Notes: generated by a model from the sequence alone, not told the origin. A DNA stretch of 27,945 bases from Negativicutes bacterium (GCA_031292035.1 JARLHX010000111.1:1-27945); one strand, 5' to 3'; counted from the stretch's first letter, positions 1 to 8,125 are shown. Numbers and translations: made by a program.

Positions 1-121
1 CGACGCTCCCCCGCCGAGAAAAATTGCTGTTTTCAATCGATCCACTCCTGCTGTAAGCCTTTTGTTTAATCTGCCCGCCGCGCTATCTCCACTTGCGTCT
101 GCTTTGCCGGAAGATGTTGGC

Positions 122-150
122 AACAAAAAAATACCGCCTGTCGGCGGTAT
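122..150 (-). terminator. Rho-independent terminator of the ammonium transporter gene
   Basis: An 8-bp stem (ATACCGCC/GGCGGTAT, loop TGTC) at 131-150 is followed on the minus strand by a run of seven T (124-130). It lies 15 nt past the amt stop codon. Bases 1-121 show no gene I can support. Confidence 0.9.
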
Positions 151-164
151 TCTAGTTTTCAGCA

Positions 165-1475
165 TCACTCCTGGGCGTGTTCGCGGACCAGGGCGAGACG
201 GTTGGAACTGGGGGTATGGCTCAGGGTCTTCAGCGGGTTGTCTTCCAGGTCGTCGTAAGCTGACATGCCGTGTTCGCTGACATCCAGGCCTTCGATTTCG
301 TCTTCCACCGAGACCCTGATGCCTACCAGAGCCTTCAGGAGACTGAAAATTCCGTAGCTGGAGGCGAAAGCCCAGGCCGAAACGGCAGCCACCCCAAGTA
401 GTTGGACGCCGAGCAGGGCCGCCCCTCCCCCGTATAACAGGCCGCCGTTCTCGGCGAAGATGCCGACCGCCACGGTGCCGAAGGTGCCACAGACACCGTG
501 GACGGCGATAGCGCCCACCGGATCGTCGGCCCGGATGAAGTCAAAGAAGGGTATAGCGAAAACCACCAAGATTCCGGCGACGGCCCCGATGACGATGGCG
601 CTGACCGGTTCCACATAGGCGCAGCCCGCCGTTATGGCCACTAGCCCTCCTAGAGCCCCGTTAATTGTCATGGATGGGTCGGCTTTGCCGTAGCGGGAAA
701 CGGTGTACAGAGCGGCCGATGTTCCGGCGGCTGCCGCCGCCAGGTTAGTGTTGACGGCTATACGGGCGATGTTCATATCGAGGCCTGACAGGGTACTGCC
801 AGGGTTGAAGCCGAACCAGCCGAACCAGAGGATAAAAGCGCCAAGGGCGGCCATCGGCAGGTTGTGTCCAGGCAGGACGTTTACCCCGCCGGTTTTTGTG
901 TATTTGCCGGTTCGCGGCCCCAACACATACACGGCTGCAAGGGATGCCCATCCGCCCATGGAATGGACAACGGCAGAGCCGGCGAAATCCAGCATCCCGA
1001 GTTTGTTCAGCCAGCCGTCGACGTTCCAGACCCAGTGTCCGGCTATTGGATAAATGATGACGGTGGCGATGAAGGAAAAAACGATATATGGCGCAAATTT
1101 CATCCTTTCGGCCACTGCTCCGGTGACGATGGTGGCCATGGCAACAGCAAAAGCAGCCTGAAAAAGCCAATAGGCGTATATCGGTATCTTCAGCCCCAGG
1201 TGGCTGAGGTCGCCTTTGAGAAAAAAGCCGGACACGCCGATGATGCCGGCCTTGTCCAGACCGTACATAATCGCGAACCCGAAGGCGAAATAGCCCAGCA
1301 TGCCTACCGTGCAGTCCATGAGAACCTTCATGATGATGTTCAGTGAGTTCTTGCTGCGGATAAACCCTGCTTCCAGAGCTGCGAATCCGCCTTCCATGAA
1401 AAAGACCAGTGCGGCGCAGAGCAATACCCATACGGTATCAATCCCTGTCGCCAGTGAGTGAATTGATAATTCCAT
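165..1475 (-). CDS. amt: Ammonium transporter, Amt/AmtB family
   Basis: Inner-membrane ammonium channel of the Amt/MEP/Rh family, 436 aa, with about 11 hydrophobic segments. The two pore histidines are visible at H171 (VVHSMGGWASL) and H326 (IAVHGVCG), and the family motif around FNPGSTLSG (223-231) is present. There is no signal peptide. The protein starts directly with the first membrane helix, as in many Firmicute Amt proteins. The cytosolic tail (about 387-436) carries the conserved EDEIEGLD...EHG stretch that contacts PII (GlnK) proteins in known members. No glnK is seen within the 164 bases downstream, so any PII partner lies elsewhere. The ATG has GGAGAAC 8-9 nt upstream. Expression is probably controlled by the terminator-bearing leader at 1520-1577. 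Confidence in the family is very high; the true substrate is ammonium/ammonia by family knowledge. Confidence 0.97.
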   Translation of the reverse strand: MELSIHSLATGIDTVWVLLCAALVFFMEGGFAALEAGFIRSKNSLNIIMKVLMDCTVGMLGYFAFGFAIMYGLDKAGIIGVSGFFLKGDLSHLGLKIPIYAYWLFQAAFAVAMATIVTGAVAERMKFAPYIVFSFIATVIIYPIAGHWVWNVDGWLNKLGMLDFAGSAVVHSMGGWASLAAVYVLGPRTGKYTKTGGVNVLPGHNLPMAALGAFILWFGWFGFNPGSTLSGLDMNIARIAVNTNLAAAAAGTSAALYTVSRYGKADPSMTINGALGGLVAITAGCAYVEPVSAIVIGAVAGILVVFAIPFFDFIRADDPVGAIAVHGVCGTFGTVAVGIFAENGGLLYGGGAALLGVQLLGVAAVSAWAFASSYGIFSLLKALVGIRVSVEDEIEGLDVSEHGMSAYDDLEDNPLKTLSHTPSSNRLALVREHAQE

Positions 1476-1519
1476 TATGCAGTTCTCCTCTCTCTTTCAA
1501 ACAATTCAAATGAAACAAA

Positions 1520-1577
1520 ATAAAAAAGCCAAGAAATACCGCTCAATTGAGCGGTGAATCCAGGCTTCGTCGCCGGG
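1520..1577 (-). promoter_or_regulatory. Leader attenuator upstream of amt (possible antitermination target)
   Basis: Reading the minus strand, the leader holds a hairpin whose outer stem AAGCC/GGCTT (1563-1567 with 1526-1530) encloses a perfect 18-nt palindrome (1538-1555). It is followed by TTTTTTATTTT, a good intrinsic terminator placed before the gene. The 5' arm of this terminator can instead pair in a small hairpin GGC-GACGAA-GCC (1563-1574), extended by CC/GG. The two folds exclude each other, as in attenuation. The hexanucleotide loop recalls ANTAR-protein targets, but it lacks the conserved A at loop position 1, so that assignment is doubtful. No known riboswitch consensus fits. Confidence 0.6.
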
Positions 1578-1600
1578 GTATCTTATATAAATTTAGTTAC

Positions 1601-1628
1601 ATTATACCACAAGAAGAAATACAGACAA
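1601..1628 (-). promoter_or_regulatory. Sigma-A type promoter for amt
   Basis: TTGTCT (1623-1628) and a perfect TATAAT (1601-1606) are separated by 16 nt on the minus strand. The start of transcription would be near 1594, giving a leader of about 120 nt that contains the attenuator. Confidence 0.6.
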
Positions 1629-1662
1629 TATTTTTTAGCATATTTTGCCTGTTTCGCTGCAC

Positions 1663-1687
1663 AAAAAAGGCAGGCGAAACGCCTGCC
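1663..1687 (-). terminator. Rho-independent terminator of the FliD-like gene
   Basis: A perfect 7-bp stem GGCAGGC/GCCTGCC with loop GAAAC is followed on the minus strand by six T. It begins 12 nt past the stop codon. Confidence 0.93.
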
Positions 1688-1698
1688 AGTTGAATAAT

Positions 1699-3042
1699 CT
1701 AAGCTGCGATGTTGAGAATCGTGCCGCTGCTGCCAGCGAACATGCCAAACACGGCATTCTGGACATATTGCTGAAACTGGACAGAGGGAGTCTGGGACGT
1801 ATCAGTCCCGGGATAAAGATTCTGGGTGCTGGCAAGCCACGAAGGAGCAAGCGCGGTAACATTCTGGGCCACGGACTGGATGGCGGAAGCCAGTTTGCCG
1901 TAGCCGGACAGAAGACTGCTGACTTTGTTGGGATTGGCGGTGAGAGCCTGCTCGAAAGTGTCTGGATTGAAACTCAGAGTCTTGTCTTGATTCACTGTCA
2001 GGCCGATGCTTTCGAGGTCGCTGGCTTCGGACGAAAAACTGTCTCCCAGTCGACTGGTCAGTTTGGAGGCTGTGAATAAGCCGGAGTCATGCAGAGCGCC
2101 GATAGTGGAATTATACTGCGCGACAAAAGCAGACATCTGTTTACTTATGCCGGTTACGTCAAGGCCGACGGTGAGGGTGGCGGCCTTGCTGGTGGTTTTA
2201 AGTAAATTCAGGGTTACACCGGTATTTTTGATGACAGCAGTGTTGCTCTGGCTGGTGTTGGTCACTCCGTTGACGGTGTAGCTCGCATTTTGCGCCGCTA
2301 CGGCGGCTGTGCCCGCGCCGCTGGTAGCAGTGAGGTTGCCAGTGATGTCCGACAGGGTGAAGCCGTTATCGGTGCCGGTGTTGGCAGCGGTGACCACCAG
2401 TTTGCTTGACTGTACCCCGCCGCTGACGATGGAGACAACCTGGGCTTTAGCGACGGCTGTTCCGGCAGAACTGGCAGTGTTGATGGCATCAGCCATTTTT
2501 TGCAGCACCTGCTGATTCTGATCGCCGGATTTGACATTGACATAGTAGGACTGCTGCGTTCCCGCATTTGTTGTAAGCTTAAAGCTGTAAGTCGCGGATG
2601 TGGTAACCCCGGCGGAAAGATTGTTGCCGCTGGACAACAGGGCCGTACCGGAGTTCTGCTGGGCGACAGCCAGCTGCGACACGCCCACGGAATAGCTGGC
2701 CTGCGCTGCTCCGCCAGAGACAGTGCCTGTGACTGCTGCTGTATCGCTGGATGAGACCGTCCGCTGGCTGAAGACCGAGGTCGTATCCGTGGCGGTGAAA
2801 GTTTTGGCCAGGGTGTTCAGGCTGTTGAAGTTGTTCCAAACTGAAGATACCTGCTGGGTTACCTGTCCCCCCTGCTGCAGTCCGGAGGTCTGGGATTTCG
2901 CGTAAGCCTGCAGCAACGACGGCGAGTTATAGAGCGCGAGTTGGGTCAACGAGTTGGCCGACTGCGACGACGAAGTTTGAGACAAGCTGGATGAAAACAA
3001 GTAGGGGATCAGGTATGAACTATAGCCCTGGGTGCTGACCAT
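1699..3042 (-). CDS. FliD-like flagellar hook-associated protein 2 (filament cap), atypical N-terminus
   Basis: A 447-aa secreted-type protein rich in Ser, Thr, Ala and Gln, as expected for flagellar axial proteins exported without a signal peptide. The FliD resemblance lies in a hook-IN-like segment (about 106-135, SYSVGVSQLAVAQ) and in the C-terminal FliD pattern, where LTVNQDKTLSFNPDTF is followed by a predicted helical end (about 340-380). FliD caps the filament and promotes flagellin assembly. The usual N-terminal GLASGLDT-type motif is absent and is replaced by a tyrosine/serine-rich segment, so this may be a paralogue rather than the main cap protein. No other flagellar gene adjoins it, whereas fliD normally sits with fliS and flagellin. 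AAGGGAGTG precedes the ATG. It is divergent from the calcium-binding protein gene at 3317. Confidence 0.7.
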   Translation of the reverse strand: MVSTQGYSSYLIPYLFSSSLSQTSSSQSANSLTQLALYNSPSLLQAYAKSQTSGLQQGGQVTQQVSSVWNNFNSLNTLAKTFTATDTTSVFSQRTVSSSDTAAVTGTVSGGAAQASYSVGVSQLAVAQQNSGTALLSSGNNLSAGVTTSATYSFKLTTNAGTQQSYYVNVKSGDQNQQVLQKMADAINTASSAGTAVAKAQVVSIVSGGVQSSKLVVTAANTGTDNGFTLSDITGNLTATSGAGTAAVAAQNASYTVNGVTNTSQSNTAVIKNTGVTLNLLKTTSKAATLTVGLDVTGISKQMSAFVAQYNSTIGALHDSGLFTASKLTSRLGDSFSSEASDLESIGLTVNQDKTLSFNPDTFEQALTANPNKVSSLLSGYGKLASAIQSVAQNVTALAPSWLASTQNLYPGTDTSQTPSVQFQQYVQNAVFGMFAGSSGTILNIAA

Positions 3043-3087
3043 AGTAGATCACTCCCTTTCAAAAATAGACAACTCCCCATATAACAT

Positions 3088-3116
3088 AAAGTATCAATAA
3101 TCGCAAGTATTGTCAA
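3088..3116 (-). promoter_or_regulatory. Sigma-A type promoter for the FliD-like gene
   Basis: TTGACA (3111-3116), a 17-nt spacer and TACTTT (3088-3093) on the minus strand, about 45 nt upstream of the start codon. I saw no sigma-28 element on this side. Confidence 0.6.
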
Positions 3117-3256
3117 ATGATTTTCCAATATTTTGTCGATTATTAGCTATAAACTAGTGCGTCCATATATATATTATCGAAGAAATATAGCAAATTGTTA
3201 AATATAGCGTTTGCCGGCGCTAATTTCCTGACTCCGCTGGCAATTATTAACCAATT

Positions 3257-3283
3257 TAAGCCTGCGCAATTTTCGTTCGATAT
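3257..3283 (+). promoter_or_regulatory. Sigma-28 (FliA/SigD)-like promoter
   Basis: TAAG (3257-3260), exactly 15 nt, then TTCGATAT (3276-3283). The flagellar sigma consensus is TAAA-N15-GCCGATAA. The spacing is exact and most positions match. It sits about 33 nt upstream of the calcium-binding protein gene. Confidence 0.5.
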
Positions 3284-3316
3284 AGTTAATAAGAAATACG
3301 TGAGGGAGTTTTGATC

Positions 3317-4363
3317 ATGCGTATTGTTAGTTCGAATCTAGCGATGCAAAGTCAATATTCGTCCGAGGTTTCCGATACGGAAGAAGCCAGACTTACCGTC
3401 CGGCAGATTACCGCCCCCTCCCATGATAGCACGTCCCCTTCGCAAGACACTGCAGTCAACATCTCCGCCGCCGGCAGGGCCTTGAATCTTGCCGCGCCTG
3501 CAAAGGCCGAGGATAGCGATACTGTGCTGGACGCAAAGCAGCAGGCGCTGGTCGATTTAATCGAGAGATTTGTTGAGGCCATGACAGGTAAAAAGATCAA
3601 AATCCAGGTGGCTCACCTGTCGTCGCCGAACAGCGAGACACCACAGGTCGCCGCTGATGTCAAAGAACAGGCCCAAAGCCAGCAAAGCCAGCCGCAAAAT
3701 GATGTTGCCATCAGTTTTGACTACAAAAAAATACACAGTGAAAGTGAACAGGTTACTTTTGCTACCGCCGGATCGGTCACAACCAGTGATGGCAGAACCA
3801 TTGATTTTGAGCTGGGAAATCAATTGTCACGGCAATATTCCACTGATACAGAAGTACATCTTGATAACGGCAAAGCGGTGGATCCCCTGATTGTAAATCT
3901 TGATGGATCTCCGACCAGTTTCCAAGAAAATGGGGCGACCTTTGACCTGAACAGTGACGGAACGAAGGAAAATATTCCTTTTGTCTCGGCGGGCAGCGGT
4001 TTTTTGGTTGTCGACAAAAACGGGGATGGCATCGTGAATGACGGTTCTGAGCTCATCGGCGCCGCTTCGGGGAATGCCTACCAGGAGCTGGCGAGCTACG
4101 ACTCCGACAAGAATGGGTGGATCGATGAGGCCGATCCGGTTTTCAGCACCATGGGAGTCTGGAGCAAAAACGGCGATGGTCAGGACAAGGTGCAGTCCCT
4201 GAGTGATGCCGGTATTGGAGCTATTGCGGTCGGGCAGGTTTTAACCCCATATTCCTTCAAAAACGATCAGAATGGGACTGTCGCCAATCTGCAGTCTTCC
4301 GGTGTTTATCTTAAGGAGGACGGGACGCCTGGCACCGTTCAGCAGGTCGACCTTGTCGTTTAG
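3317..4363 (+). CDS. Secreted-type calcium-binding protein with EF-hand-like/RTX-associated repeats
   Basis: A 348-aa acidic protein. I use ATG 3317, not TTG 3311, because GAGGGAG lies 8 nt before 3317 but only 2 nt before 3311. The N-terminus (MRIVSSNLAMQSQYSSE) has no signal peptide. Residues 1-130 are low complexity (Ser, Gln, Ala). The C-terminal half carries Asp-rich calcium loops: DLNSDGTKE (about 210), DKNGDGIVNDGSELIG (about 233-248) and DSDKNGWIDEADPVF (about 262-276), with a fourth partial DG loop near 285. The order DG loop, GSEL(F/I)G, LASYDSD, D-DPVF resembles a conserved module in large RTX adhesins and hemolysins, here found as a short stand-alone protein. The sigma-28-like promoter and the divergent flagellar gene suggest a role on or near the flagellum or cell surface. 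That role is inferred; the calcium loops are directly visible. Confidence 0.8.
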   Translation: MRIVSSNLAMQSQYSSEVSDTEEARLTVRQITAPSHDSTSPSQDTAVNISAAGRALNLAAPAKAEDSDTVLDAKQQALVDLIERFVEAMTGKKIKIQVAHLSSPNSETPQVAADVKEQAQSQQSQPQNDVAISFDYKKIHSESEQVTFATAGSVTTSDGRTIDFELGNQLSRQYSTDTEVHLDNGKAVDPLIVNLDGSPTSFQENGATFDLNSDGTKENIPFVSAGSGFLVVDKNGDGIVNDGSELIGAASGNAYQELASYDSDKNGWIDEADPVFSTMGVWSKNGDGQDKVQSLSDAGIGAIAVGQVLTPYSFKNDQNGTVANLQSSGVYLKEDGTPGTVQQVDLVV

Positions 4364-4407
4364 TCAGGTGTTCTGATGACAGAAAAATGTATCGCGTTTC
4401 AATAAGA

Positions 4408-4442
4408 AATGCCGGTTAACCTCATGGTTAGCCGGCATTTTC
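4408..4442. terminator. Terminator hairpin between convergent genes
   Basis: A 14-bp stem (AATGCCGGTTAACC with GGTTAGCCGGCATT, one G-T pair, loop TCAT) lies between the calcium-binding protein gene and the convergent VOC gene. It is AT-flanked on both sides and probably acts in both directions. Confidence 0.8.
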
Positions 4443-4448
4443 CTGTCT

Positions 4449-4907
4449 TTATTTTTGCCAGTTCTGGATTTCGATGATGTTGCCTTCCGGGTCGCGGGCG
4501 TATACCGCCGTCAGTGTCCCGAGTTCGCCGTAATCCCGGACAATCAGGTCACCCAGGGGTTCGCCGCCGTTTGCCAGCAGCGTGGTTAAAACAGCTTCTA
4601 CCGAATCGACGTGAAAGGCCAGATGACCAAGGCCTTGTCTGTTGATCGGCGGCAAAGTGTCGGCAGGCTCCGCAGGGGTATACGAGAAAACCTCGAGGGT
4701 AGGTCCGTTTTCAAAACCCGGCAAGGCAAGATGCATGCCCTCAATCTTCACATTGTCGATGCCGGTGATCTTGCTTAGCCATTCTCCCTGCAGCTTTCTT
4801 TCCGGATATATAGGTGTACAGTGAAAAACGTCGATATAGAACCGGACAAGTTTTTTCCAGTCCCTGGCGATGATATTGGTGTGGACATAGCGGATAATGT
4901 TTCCCAC
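4449..4907 (-). CDS. VOC superfamily (glyoxalase/bleomycin-resistance fold) protein
   Basis: A 152-aa cytosolic protein made of two beta-alpha-beta-beta-beta modules. Candidate metal ligands sit at the family positions: H9 (YVHTNI), E72 (LEVFSY), H95 (GHLAFHV) and E146 (NIIEIQNW). The ending DPEGNIIEIQNW is the classic VOC C-terminal signature. An H/E/H/E ligand set fits glyoxalase I, methylmalonyl-CoA epimerase-like or ring-cleaving relatives; the substrate cannot be read from sequence. The start is GTG at 4907, with AGGAGAGG about 7 nt upstream. No ATG in this frame lies near a ribosome site. It stands alone, 40 nt downstream of the GGDEF gene on the same strand, and could be co-transcribed with it. 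Confidence 0.88.
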   Translation of the reverse strand: MGNIIRYVHTNIIARDWKKLVRFYIDVFHCTPIYPERKLQGEWLSKITGIDNVKIEGMHLALPGFENGPTLEVFSYTPAEPADTLPPINRQGLGHLAFHVDSVEAVLTTLLANGGEPLGDLIVRDYGELGTLTAVYARDPEGNIIEIQNWQK

Positions 4908-4947
4908 AAGGCTTCCTCTCCTTTACAGCTCCCCGCGCATTCGTCAG

Positions 4948-5586
4948 TCAGTGGGTCTGAGTTTTAAGACTGTACATCGCACTGTCGGCAATTGAAATTA
5001 AGCCATCGAGGCTTTTGGTATCATCAGGATAGACAGCGAAGCCGACTGAAATCGAAACCTCTACCCCCAGCTTCTCTGATAGGTCACGCAATCTGGTTTT
5101 GAAACGTGTAACAATCAGTTCGACATCGTTTCTGTCCGCAGCAGGAGCAATAATCAGAAATTCGTCGCCACCCCAGCGGGCAACTACATCATTTTTCCTT
5201 ACAACAGTTGAAAGAATGGCAGAAAAATCCTGCAATACCAAATCGCCTTTTGTATGACCATAGGTATCATTTATAATTTTAAAATTGTTGCAATCCAGAA
5301 TGGCTATACTGAGTTTGGCATTACAACTATCCATTTGCGCCAAAAGGATCGGGGTAACTTTATTGACGAATCTGCGATTGAACAGCCCGGTTAAAGCGTC
5401 TTTTTCGGAGTAGTATTTCGCTTTGTCATATTGCTTGCCAAGCCACCAGGCAGTAAAAAAACAAATAATTGCCAATACGGGCGGGGCGGTAAGCGGGTAG
5501 TGATACTCAGAATACGCCCATATTCTTATTATTAAGAAGACTACAACAGTCACTGTTAACGTGATCATGCGCCCGGTATATTCCAT
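4948..5586 (-). CDS. Membrane-anchored GGDEF diguanylate cyclase
   Basis: A 212-aa enzyme predicted to make cyclic di-GMP from two GTP. Two hydrophobic helices (about 8-25 and 35-50) form a small membrane anchor with no recognisable sensor domain. The GGDEF domain starts at DALTGLFNRR (63-72). The active-site loop WGGDEF (138-143) is intact, and the product-inhibition site R130-K-N-D133 lies exactly five residues before it, so feedback inhibition is expected. The metal-binding segment reads LDCNNFKIIND (97-107), an acceptable variant of DxDxFKxIND. The ATG at 5586 is preceded by GGAGG. Together with the HD-GYP gene at 7061 and three c-di-GMP riboswitches, it supplies the synthetic half of a local c-di-GMP circuit. 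Whether they act on one pool is inference. Confidence 0.95.
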   Translation of the reverse strand: MEYTGRMITLTVTVVVFLIIRIWAYSEYHYPLTAPPVLAIICFFTAWWLGKQYDKAKYYSEKDALTGLFNRRFVNKVTPILLAQMDSCNAKLSIAILDCNNFKIINDTYGHTKGDLVLQDFSAILSTVVRKNDVVARWGGDEFLIIAPAADRNDVELIVTRFKTRLRDLSEKLGVEVSISVGFAVYPDDTKSLDGLISIADSAMYSLKTQTH

Positions 5587-5710
5587 GCAGTTATCCTCCA
5601 GCCCTAATGCAATTCGTGAATACGTCGGATTCTCCTGCCACTTTGCGGCAAGGTTGTTTTTACCAAACGTTTACGCCCTGTTAATAACACTGTTATATTG
5701 TTGGAAACGA

Positions 5711-5741
5711 AATAGACAGCCTCTTGTGGAGACTGTCTATT
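5711..5741 (-). terminator. Terminator of the mscS-like gene
   Basis: A 9-bp stem AATAGACAG/CTGTCTATT at 5711-5741, 15 nt past the MscS stop, is followed on the minus strand by TCGTTTCC. The loop-side CCTCT...AGAG resembles the repeated terminators at 9749, 10821, 11741 and 13883. Confidence 0.75.
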
Positions 5742-5755
5742 GGTGCCTGGTGAAT

Positions 5756-6784
5756 TTATTTCTGGAACGGAATGATGATTCCTTCCTGTTGATAACGGGC
5801 ATAAATTCTTTTGATGAATTCGTGGCGGATGAGGTGCTGGTCTGTTACGTTCTTCACCCGCAGGATAACATTGAAGTTGATGCTGCACTCGGTGAAACTG
5901 CCATAGCGGATATACGGCTCGAAACTTTTGACGCCTCCCTCGGTTTCCTGGAGAATTTCTTTGGCAACCGCGGCAGTAACCTTTTCCACTTGATCCAAGT
6001 CACTCTCATAACTGACGCCGATGGGGATGGTGATGGAACATTCGGCAAACGGCTGTGTATAATTGGTGATGATCGATGAAGCAATTTTTTGGTTGGGTAC
6101 CACCACCATGTTCTCAGTGGGCGTTTTTATTGTGGTATTGCGCCAGTTCATATCCACTACATAGCCCTCTTCGCCGGTGGACAGTTTAACGAAGTCGCCC
6201 ATCTTTATTTGTTTGGACACCAGAATGTTAATCCCGGAAAATAAGTTCACCAGAGTGTCCTGCAGCGCCAAAGCCGTTGCCAAGCCGCCGACACCCAGAG
6301 CTGTGATCAAGGGAGAGATCGAGACTCCGAAAGATTCCAGCAAAATCAATATGCCGATGGCGTAAACAGTCAGGTCGACGGTTGTGGCTAAAATAGAAGT
6401 TGAAGCAAAGTTCTCCGATGTTTTCCCAAGCTTTTGCTTAAGGTAGCCGGAGCCCAGATGAGCGACCATGAGGGTCAAGGACATAATGACGAGAGAGTGG
6501 AACAACCTTTGGAGAAACAGCAGCGGCCGCGGCGGAATTGTCAGGATCTCCATGACCGCGTAAAGACCTATGAGAATGCCGAGCAACGTGGGTATTCCCC
6601 TGAATGTTTGCTGCAACAGGGGATGAGAGATATTGGTGATTCGCGAGACCAGTTTGAGCAGTTTGGAAAATAGCACCCGGAGGATGATTATGCCTAGCAC
6701 TACACTTATGATGTAAGCTGCCATATGCGTCTTGAAGCCGCCGTTTATGATTCTGTTTCCCAGTTCAGTAATTATATCCATCAT
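5756..6784 (-). CDS. MscS-family small-conductance mechanosensitive channel
   Basis: A 342-aa inner-membrane protein predicted to open under membrane tension and release solutes on osmotic downshock. Four or so hydrophobic segments (about 20-40, 62-85, 90-110, 130-155) precede the pore helix. That helix has the typical Gly/Ala pattern GVGGLATALALQDTLVNLFSG, written here only in part: GVGGLATALALQD. The cytosolic beta-domain follows with the family motif NMVVVPNQKI and a C-terminal alpha/beta domain. Length fits the YkuT/YbdG-like branch, with extra N-terminal helices compared with E. coli MscS. Two ATG codons (6784 and 6781) are possible; GGAGG lies 5 and 8 nt upstream respectively. It appears monocistronic, ending at the 5711 terminator. 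Confidence 0.94.
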   Translation of the reverse strand: MMDIITELGNRIINGGFKTHMAAYIISVVLGIIILRVLFSKLLKLVSRITNISHPLLQQTFRGIPTLLGILIGLYAVMEILTIPPRPLLFLQRLFHSLVIMSLTLMVAHLGSGYLKQKLGKTSENFASTSILATTVDLTVYAIGILILLESFGVSISPLITALGVGGLATALALQDTLVNLFSGINILVSKQIKMGDFVKLSTGEEGYVVDMNWRNTTIKTPTENMVVVPNQKIASSIITNYTQPFAECSITIPIGVSYESDLDQVEKVTAAVAKEILQETEGGVKSFEPYIRYGSFTECSINFNVILRVKNVTDQHLIRHEFIKRIYARYQQEGIIIPFQK

Positions 6785-6950
6785 TGGGTCCTCCCACTAT
6801 AAAAAAACATTTCATATGAGGAATATGGTTTCGTTAACTACCCGGGTTTTCCCTGCCTTTTTCTGTTCCCATTATCTCCCACCTTCGAACATGGCGAACT
6901 AAGCGCCGTATAAAACCTCTAATTTACTGGAGCGTTTAGTTCACTGAGAA

Positions 6951-6982
6951 ACTGAAAAATAAAAGCTCCTGATTCAAGGAGC
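6951..6982 (-). terminator. Terminator of the HD-GYP gene
   Basis: A 6-bp stem GCTCCT/AGGAGC with loop GATTCA, followed on the minus strand by TTTTATTTTTC. It lies about 80 nt past the HD-GYP stop. The rest of 6785-7060 has no gene; a 10-nt unit AACGTTCCGT is repeated in tandem near 7032-7052. Confidence 0.85.
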
Positions 6983-7060
6983 GGACAAATTCAACAGTTA
7001 TTCTGGCGCATTATGCAAATACCTGTTCTTACAATAACGTTCCGTAACGTTCCGTATCGC

Positions 7061-8125
7061 CTAACCTTCTTCGTATAAATCTACGACACTGATTTCCTCT
7101 TCGTTTTGCAGATCGATCAGTGTCCCGTTCGCGATACAAACAACCGGTTTGGTCCAACGCCGGTTATCAGTGCTTAGGACAATGATTTTCGCTCTCTGCC
7201 CATTGCTTAACAATACACTGTTGGCTGAATGATAATCTCGCATATTGTCAAGAAAGGTCATACATATTCCAGTCTCCAGTTTTTCATACATTTGGTCTGA
7301 GATGGACTCAAGGGCCGCCAGGGGAGTCAGTCGTCGGCGATACGACCTGTCTGCCGTCATAGCGTCATAGATATCTGCCACGGCAATGATTTTGGCATAA
7401 TCATGAATCCTGCCGCCTTTCATTCCGTCCGGATAGCCGCTTCCGTCAAGCCGCTCGTGGTGTTGCAGGATGCCCAGTTTAGTACTGTCAGGGACCAGGG
7501 CCGAATCTTTCACCAACTGATAGCCTGACTGCGAATGTTGCTTTATAATTTCAAATTCTTTGGGAGAGAGTTTGCTGGGTTTATCAAGTATCGCTAAAGG
7601 TATTGCTATTTTCCCAATATCATGGAGTAGTCCGGCAAAAATAAGGTTTTTAAGCGCTGTACCTTTATAAGTTCGCCACTTGCCCAGAATTCCGGCAATC
7701 ACGGCCACATTCAGCGAGTGCTGGAAAGTATAGTCGCTATGAAGACGTATTTCATATAAATACTCGATTACCCCAGCCGTCTCTGCCAGAAGAGGTATTC
7801 TTTCCTCAGCCAGTTCACGCATTTGCGCTATTGGAACTTCTTTAAAATACCTGATATGGTGAAATGCATTTTTGATAATTTCAATGGTCTCTATATATTT
7901 TTCCAAAAATTCGCCTGCCGTCAGTTTGCTGCCGTCCGGCCTGGCCGCCGGTATGTCCTTGCTTTCGTCGATATAGAGAAATGGCACACCCCACCGCTGA
8001 AGACTGTTTATATGCGCTTTGGTCAAGTGGATACCTCTGTCAAGCAAAACCACACCCTCGCCTGACAGTACTGCGCGATCGACAAACATTCCGGGGAATA
8101 AATCATTGGTTTTGACCCTTTTCAT
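7061..8125 (-). CDS. HD-GYP domain cyclic di-GMP phosphodiesterase
   Basis: A 354-aa cytosolic enzyme predicted to hydrolyse c-di-GMP. ATG 8125 is chosen because GAGAGGAGG lies 7 nt upstream; an in-frame ATG at 8170 has no such site. Residues 1-60 form an N-terminal domain common in Firmicute HD-GYP proteins (LFPGMFVDRAVLSGEG...). The catalytic domain shows H136 (HSLNVAVIAG), the HD pair H168-D169 (LLHDIGKIAIP), H197 (KQHSQSGYQL), H222/H223 (QHHERLDGSGYPDG) and D251 (AVADIYDAMTADRSYR). All expected metal and GYP residues are present, so it should be active. It is preceded by a c-di-GMP-I riboswitch (8343-8420) with its own promoter, which suggests that the substrate controls the amount of its own degrading enzyme. 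Confidence 0.95.
   Translation of the reverse strand: MKRVKTNDLFPGMFVDRAVLSGEGVVLLDRGIHLTKAHINSLQRWGVPFLYIDESKDIPAARPDGSKLTAGEFLEKYIETIEIIKNAFHHIRYFKEVPIAQMRELAEERIPLLAETAGVIEYLYEIRLHSDYTFQHSLNVAVIAGILGKWRTYKGTALKNLIFAGLLHDIGKIAIPLAILDKPSKLSPKEFEIIKQHSQSGYQLVKDSALVPDSTKLGILQHHERLDGSGYPDGMKGGRIHDYAKIIAVADIYDAMTADRSYRRRLTPLAALESISDQMYEKLETGICMTFLDNMRDYHSANSVLLSNGQRAKIIVLSTDNRRWTKPVVCIANGTLIDLQNEEEISVVDLYEEG

Noticed and set aside
703..1431. Open frames of 116-228 codons overlapping the ammonium transporter
   Set aside because: Both strands give alternative frames within a clearly coding, GC-rich gene; the residues are Arg/His/Pro-rich as in shadow frames.
1561..1577. The GGCGACGAAGCC hairpin before amt as a known riboswitch
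   Set aside because: No fit to c-di-GMP, fluoride, guanidine, glycine or glutamine riboswitch consensus; reported only as an unassigned attenuator.
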